Shown piece by piece: positions 15,575-18,310 of a stretch of DNA of 18,310 nucleotides (positions within the stretch are counted from its first letter, which is position 1; each line of letters starts with the position of its first letter). The stretch spans positions 1 through 18,310 of the forward strand of contig CAYZTG010000019.1 in the NCBI GenBank assembly GCA_964481475.1, written 5' to 3'. The DNA comes from DUQU01 sp964481475. GTDB lineage: Bacteria; Bacillota_I; Bacilli_A; Acholeplasmatales; UBA5453. The notes beneath the pieces were generated by a model. That model worked only from the letters and a program-made list of their open reading frames with translations. It did not search any database and was not told the DNA's origin. The position numbers and the translations under genes were made by a program.

Positions 15575-17620
15575 TTACTTTAAAACTCCTTTTGGAGATT
15601 CCTCTCTGACTTTTTTTTGTTTTACTTCTTCTAAAACTTCTTGTAAAGTGACCTTTGCCTCAGGCATCGGTATATCTTTAAGGTTATCTATTCTATCTTT
15701 TACATCACCAACTTGTGATCTTAAGCTACTAATTTTATCTAAAAGCATCTTTTCAAGTGTTTTTCTTTCGGCTTCACGTTTCAATCTAAGTGTGTTTTCT
15801 TCTTTAAGAAGTTGTTGTTTAAGAACTTCTTTTCTTCTCTCTAATTCTTTTTGATACTCTTCTTCATAAAGACTTTTTTGCCTTTCTAGTTCAACTTCTA
15901 GCATTTTTATTTCTAATTCTCGATCACGTTTTAATATTCTAATTTTACGATCGTGTTCTTCTTCTAGTTGTTTATTTCGAACATCTTGCAATCCTCTTAA
16001 TGATTTGGTCATTTTTTCGACTGCTTCTCTTGTTTTTCTAGCATAAGAAATTTCTAAATCTCTTAACATCTGATCAAATTTTTGTTTTGTTTGATTTAAC
16101 TTTTCATCTTCTTTACGTGTAATAGCAATTTCTTCTTCTAATAATCTCTTAGTTAAAAGAAGCTCTTCTTGTTCCAATTTTAGTTTATATTCTGCTTTTT
16201 CTCTTTCAACAACTCCCAGAACATAAAGATCTCGATTTTTCTCTAATTTCTTATTCATCTCAAGAACTCTATTTAAGAATTTCGTTTCTAAGGCAATGTT
16301 TTTTCTAAAATCAACCGCTTTAACTTCTCTAATTGCTTTCGCTACTTGACCCATTTTTCTAACTTGCTTTATCTCTTCTGCTGGATTTAAATCAGTGACT
16401 AATCTCCTAAAAACATCTTCTTCATCATTAAATTCAAAAAATGACTCATAAAGTTTATTACTAAATTCAACTGTTTCTCTTAAAGCCCTTTTTAAAGCGA
16501 TATCATATGTACTAGCTGATTGTTGATGGTATTCTAAAGACTGTTCAAAAAGCTTTTTATTTTGTTCTAAATAGTATTGGTTTATGTTTTCATCAGTTAT
16601 TTCTAAATCTTCTTCTAAAGATGAGGTAACATTTAAATCTTTAATGACTTTAATTGATTTCTTCTTTTGAATATGATCAAACGTATTATAGAGTACTCTT
16701 CTTTTCTCCTGATGATACATAATTGTTGATAGACTAATCACAACATCATCATAAATGCTCTTTAAATATTCGTTATCAAGTTCCATATCTTTTTCTTTAA
16801 TTTCAGTTTCAAAAGCTAATGTATTATATCTATCTAAAAAAAGCCAGAGAATATAGCAGTTATGATAATCGGGGTTTTTCATATTAACAGAAGTTTTTAC
16901 TAGTGGTGTTTTAACTCTGCTAGCTTTTTTAAGCGTCTCCATAAAGGGGGCTCTCATAAAGCCGTTAATTAAGTTTTGTAAATTTTCAACTCTTTCGAGT
17001 AATTTTTGATTGTGTTTTTTACGTTCTAAGTCTTCAGGATCTTCTTTAATATTTAATTTTAACATTAAAGTTAGTTCTTGTTCATTAAAGGGAAATTTGC
17101 TATTGAAATAAAGTGTTTTGTTTTGAAAAGAATCACCATGTTCTTTAATAACTTCATATCTACTTCTTACAAAGTAAAATATTCTTTCAACTAAGGTTGC
17201 AACCATTCTATTATCATAAGTAGCATAATCAATTTCAGAAAAAGTCACTTGAATCTTCTTTGGTCTAACTTCACCATCAACTATATCTCTAATTAAATGA
17301 GTGTTAGCAGATAAATGTTTAACTGATTGAACTGTCGTCTTTCTTGCCTTTTCAATTAAAACAACATCTTCTTCATACATTAATCCTGATTTAGGATTTC
17401 TCATTATTTTATCAATTGACGGAAAGTAAGACTCTAAAGTTTCAATCCATTTTTCATCAAAAATTTTATTCTCATTAATGTTTTTTTGATATACTTCAGT
17501 ATCTCCTGCCAATAGTGCTTTATACATATTTTGGGCAAAAACATCTTCTTCAAATAGTTGTTTATTTTCCCTCAAGTATGACTCATAAAACTTAGTTAGT
17601 CTGTCTTTTGGTTTATTCAT
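15575..17620 (-). CDS. DUF2357/McrC-N-like protein with long C-terminal coiled coil, no visible nuclease
   Basis: 681-aa cytoplasmic protein. The stretch at about 57-155 (IDKIMRNPKSGLMYEEDVVLIEK with intervening residues, then TFSEIDYATYDNRMVATLVERI) resembles the DUF2357 domain, the N-terminal region of McrC-type partners of McrB ATPases. Residues 160-450 are mostly helical with a Trp/Leu-rich stretch near 285. I see no PD-(D/E)xK nuclease motif (no D then ExK, and no DAKY-type box). From about 455 to 645 there is a very charged Glu/Lys/Arg heptad-like coiled coil, followed by a Pro-containing tail. The ATG at 17620 has AAAGGA 8 nt upstream. The gene starts 11 nt after the AAA+ ATPase gene and ends 5 nt before sipW. 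A partner or regulator of the ATPase is likely; the process is unknown. Confidence 0.62.
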   Translation of the reverse strand: MNKPKDRLTKFYESYLRENKQLFEEDVFAQNMYKALLAGDTEVYQKNINENKIFDEKWIETLESYFPSIDKIMRNPKSGLMYEEDVVLIEKARKTTVQSVKHLSANTHLIRDIVDGEVRPKKIQVTFSEIDYATYDNRMVATLVERIFYFVRSRYEVIKEHGDSFQNKTLYFNSKFPFNEQELTLMLKLNIKEDPEDLERKKHNQKLLERVENLQNLINGFMRAPFMETLKKASRVKTPLVKTSVNMKNPDYHNCYILWLFLDRYNTLAFETEIKEKDMELDNEYLKSIYDDVVISLSTIMYHQEKRRVLYNTFDHIQKKKSIKVIKDLNVTSSLEEDLEITDENINQYYLEQNKKLFEQSLEYHQQSASTYDIALKRALRETVEFSNKLYESFFEFNDEEDVFRRLVTDLNPAEEIKQVRKMGQVAKAIREVKAVDFRKNIALETKFLNRVLEMNKKLEKNRDLYVLGVVEREKAEYKLKLEQEELLLTKRLLEEEIAITRKEDEKLNQTKQKFDQMLRDLEISYARKTREAVEKMTKSLRGLQDVRNKQLEEEHDRKIRILKRDRELEIKMLEVELERQKSLYEEEYQKELERRKEVLKQQLLKEENTLRLKREAERKTLEKMLLDKISSLRSQVGDVKDRIDNLKDIPMPEAKVTLQEVLEEVKQKKVREESPKGVLK

Positions 17621-17631
17621 AATTTATCCTT

Positions 17632-18310
17632 TTATACTTGTTTTAATAGTAGTTCAATAAAATCAATCGAAACTTTAAAGTTACTCTTTCCAAATAACCT
17701 TTGAATAAAGACAATTAACTCTCTTAGTTCATCAACTAAAAAAGGTAAATTTAAAGATTCAAATTTCCTTAAAATTTTTCTTGCTACCATATAATCTAAT
17801 CCATCAATTTCTTTTCCTCCGCAAGCCATATATACCGGAAGAAATTCGCGGATTTGTTTCATAATTCTATTCCCAAAAGTTATTCTAAACTTTTCTGTAA
17901 TAAAATCATCGAGTTTTTTAAGATCCGCACTAAATTTAGGGGACATCTTATAATTGCTTCTAGCTTCTTGGAATAATGTATTTAAATATTGATAGCTCAT
18001 GTTAATCGCTTCAGTATGAGGAGCATCAACCTTTTCAATTTTAGCATTCATTTCTATAATTGAAGCTCTATCATAAACCTTATCCGTAATTGTAAATGTA
18101 GAATCATCTTTATTTGCCGTCCCTACAAACCAAATATTTGGTGAAATCAATAATTTCCCACCAATAATATGTAAGGGGTCATGTTGATCACTAGATTGAA
18201 CAACTTCAATTAACCAATCTGAGTGATTAGGCATCTCCATAATCGATAAAAATTCTGCAAAATAATACTCAATTCTTGCTAAGTTCATCTCATCTAAAAC
18301 AATAAAGTTA
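17632..18310 (-). CDS. McrB-like AAA+ ATPase, C-terminal part (N-terminus beyond window)
   Basis: Partial gene, open through the right edge; 225 codons are visible. The first visible residues, NFIVLDEMNLARIEYYFAEFL, are the Walker B motif (IVLDEMN) of a McrB-type AAA+ protein, so the ATG at 18288 is internal and not a start. Sensor 1 and the arginine-finger region follow: WFVGTANKDDSTFTITDKVYDRA, equivalent to the McrB 'GTxN...D...ALxRRF' stretch. The C-terminal helical lid includes FGNRIMKQI and ARKILRKFESL, the latter like the 'KILPRLxG' helix of this group. Walker A and any N-terminal domain are outside the window. It probably forms a nucleotide-driven ring activated by the DUF2357-like protein encoded 11 nt downstream. 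GTP versus ATP cannot be decided here. Confidence 0.82.
   Translation of the reverse strand, partial: NFIVLDEMNLARIEYYFAEFLSIMEMPNHSDWLIEVVQSSDQHDPLHIIGGKLLISPNIWFVGTANKDDSTFTITDKVYDRASIIEMNAKIEKVDAPHTEAINMSYQYLNTLFQEARSNYKMSPKFSADLKKLDDFITEKFRITFGNRIMKQIREFLPVYMACGGKEIDGLDYMVARKILRKFESLNLPFLVDELRELIVFIQRLFGKSNFKVSIDFIELLLKQV

Noticed and set aside
15575..17620. A complete McrBC restriction system
   Set aside because: No nuclease motif is visible in the partner protein and the ATPase N-terminus is outside the window. A restriction activity cannot be claimed.
17632..18288. AAA+ gene as a complete 218-aa protein starting at 18288
   Set aside because: Codons upstream stay open to the window edge and complete a Walker B motif that spans the supposed start.

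Overview
The window is AT-rich (roughly 30% GC by eye) and every supported gene lies on the minus strand, so transcription runs from high to low coordinates. All long reading frames use TGG for Trp and TGA as a stop, including a 2,600-codon gene. This excludes the UGA=Trp code of Mycoplasma and Spiroplasma. The glycosyltransferase resembles the Acholeplasma laidlawii monoglucosyldiacylglycerol synthase, and there is a SipW-type signal peptidase. Together these suggest a low-GC member of the Bacilli/Mollicutes border groups (Acholeplasma-, Izemoplasma-, Haloplasma- or RF39-like). The taxon is an inference.

Right-hand part (18310 down to 4660) is one very compact gene series. In transcription order it holds: the C-terminal part of a McrB-like AAA+ ATPase cut by the window edge; a 681-aa protein with a head resembling DUF2357 (the McrC N-terminal region) and a ~190-residue coiled coil; a SipW/ER-type signal peptidase; four small TasA/camelysin-like secreted proteins; and a 2,600-aa secreted protein with two 'FDG-G' lead-in modules and a long GLUG-like repeat array. 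Junctions range from an 11-nt overlap to an 11-nt gap, and a strong intrinsic terminator lies 10 nt after the giant gene. The promoter is outside the window. The reasonable reading is a dedicated export and surface-fibre/adhesin locus: SipW processes the TasA-like subunits, the giant protein is the main surface product, and a cytoplasmic ATPase/coiled-coil pair of restriction-system ancestry is co-expressed with them. That last pairing is the most unusual feature of the window.

Left-hand part (4658 down to 54) is a housekeeping operon that starts from a near-consensus promoter (4630-4658) directly after that terminator. It holds a membrane-anchored thioredoxin-fold protein with CxxC, arginyl-tRNA synthetase (argS), a UPF0104/LPG-synthase-type multispanning protein, and a GT4 glycosyltransferase likely to make monoglucosyldiacylglycerol. 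The last three are joined by a 1-nt and a 23-nt overlap. A tRNA-Leu(CAA) with encoded CCA follows, with its own plausible promoter. The only stretches without genes are short (1-53, 139-175, 4601-4704).
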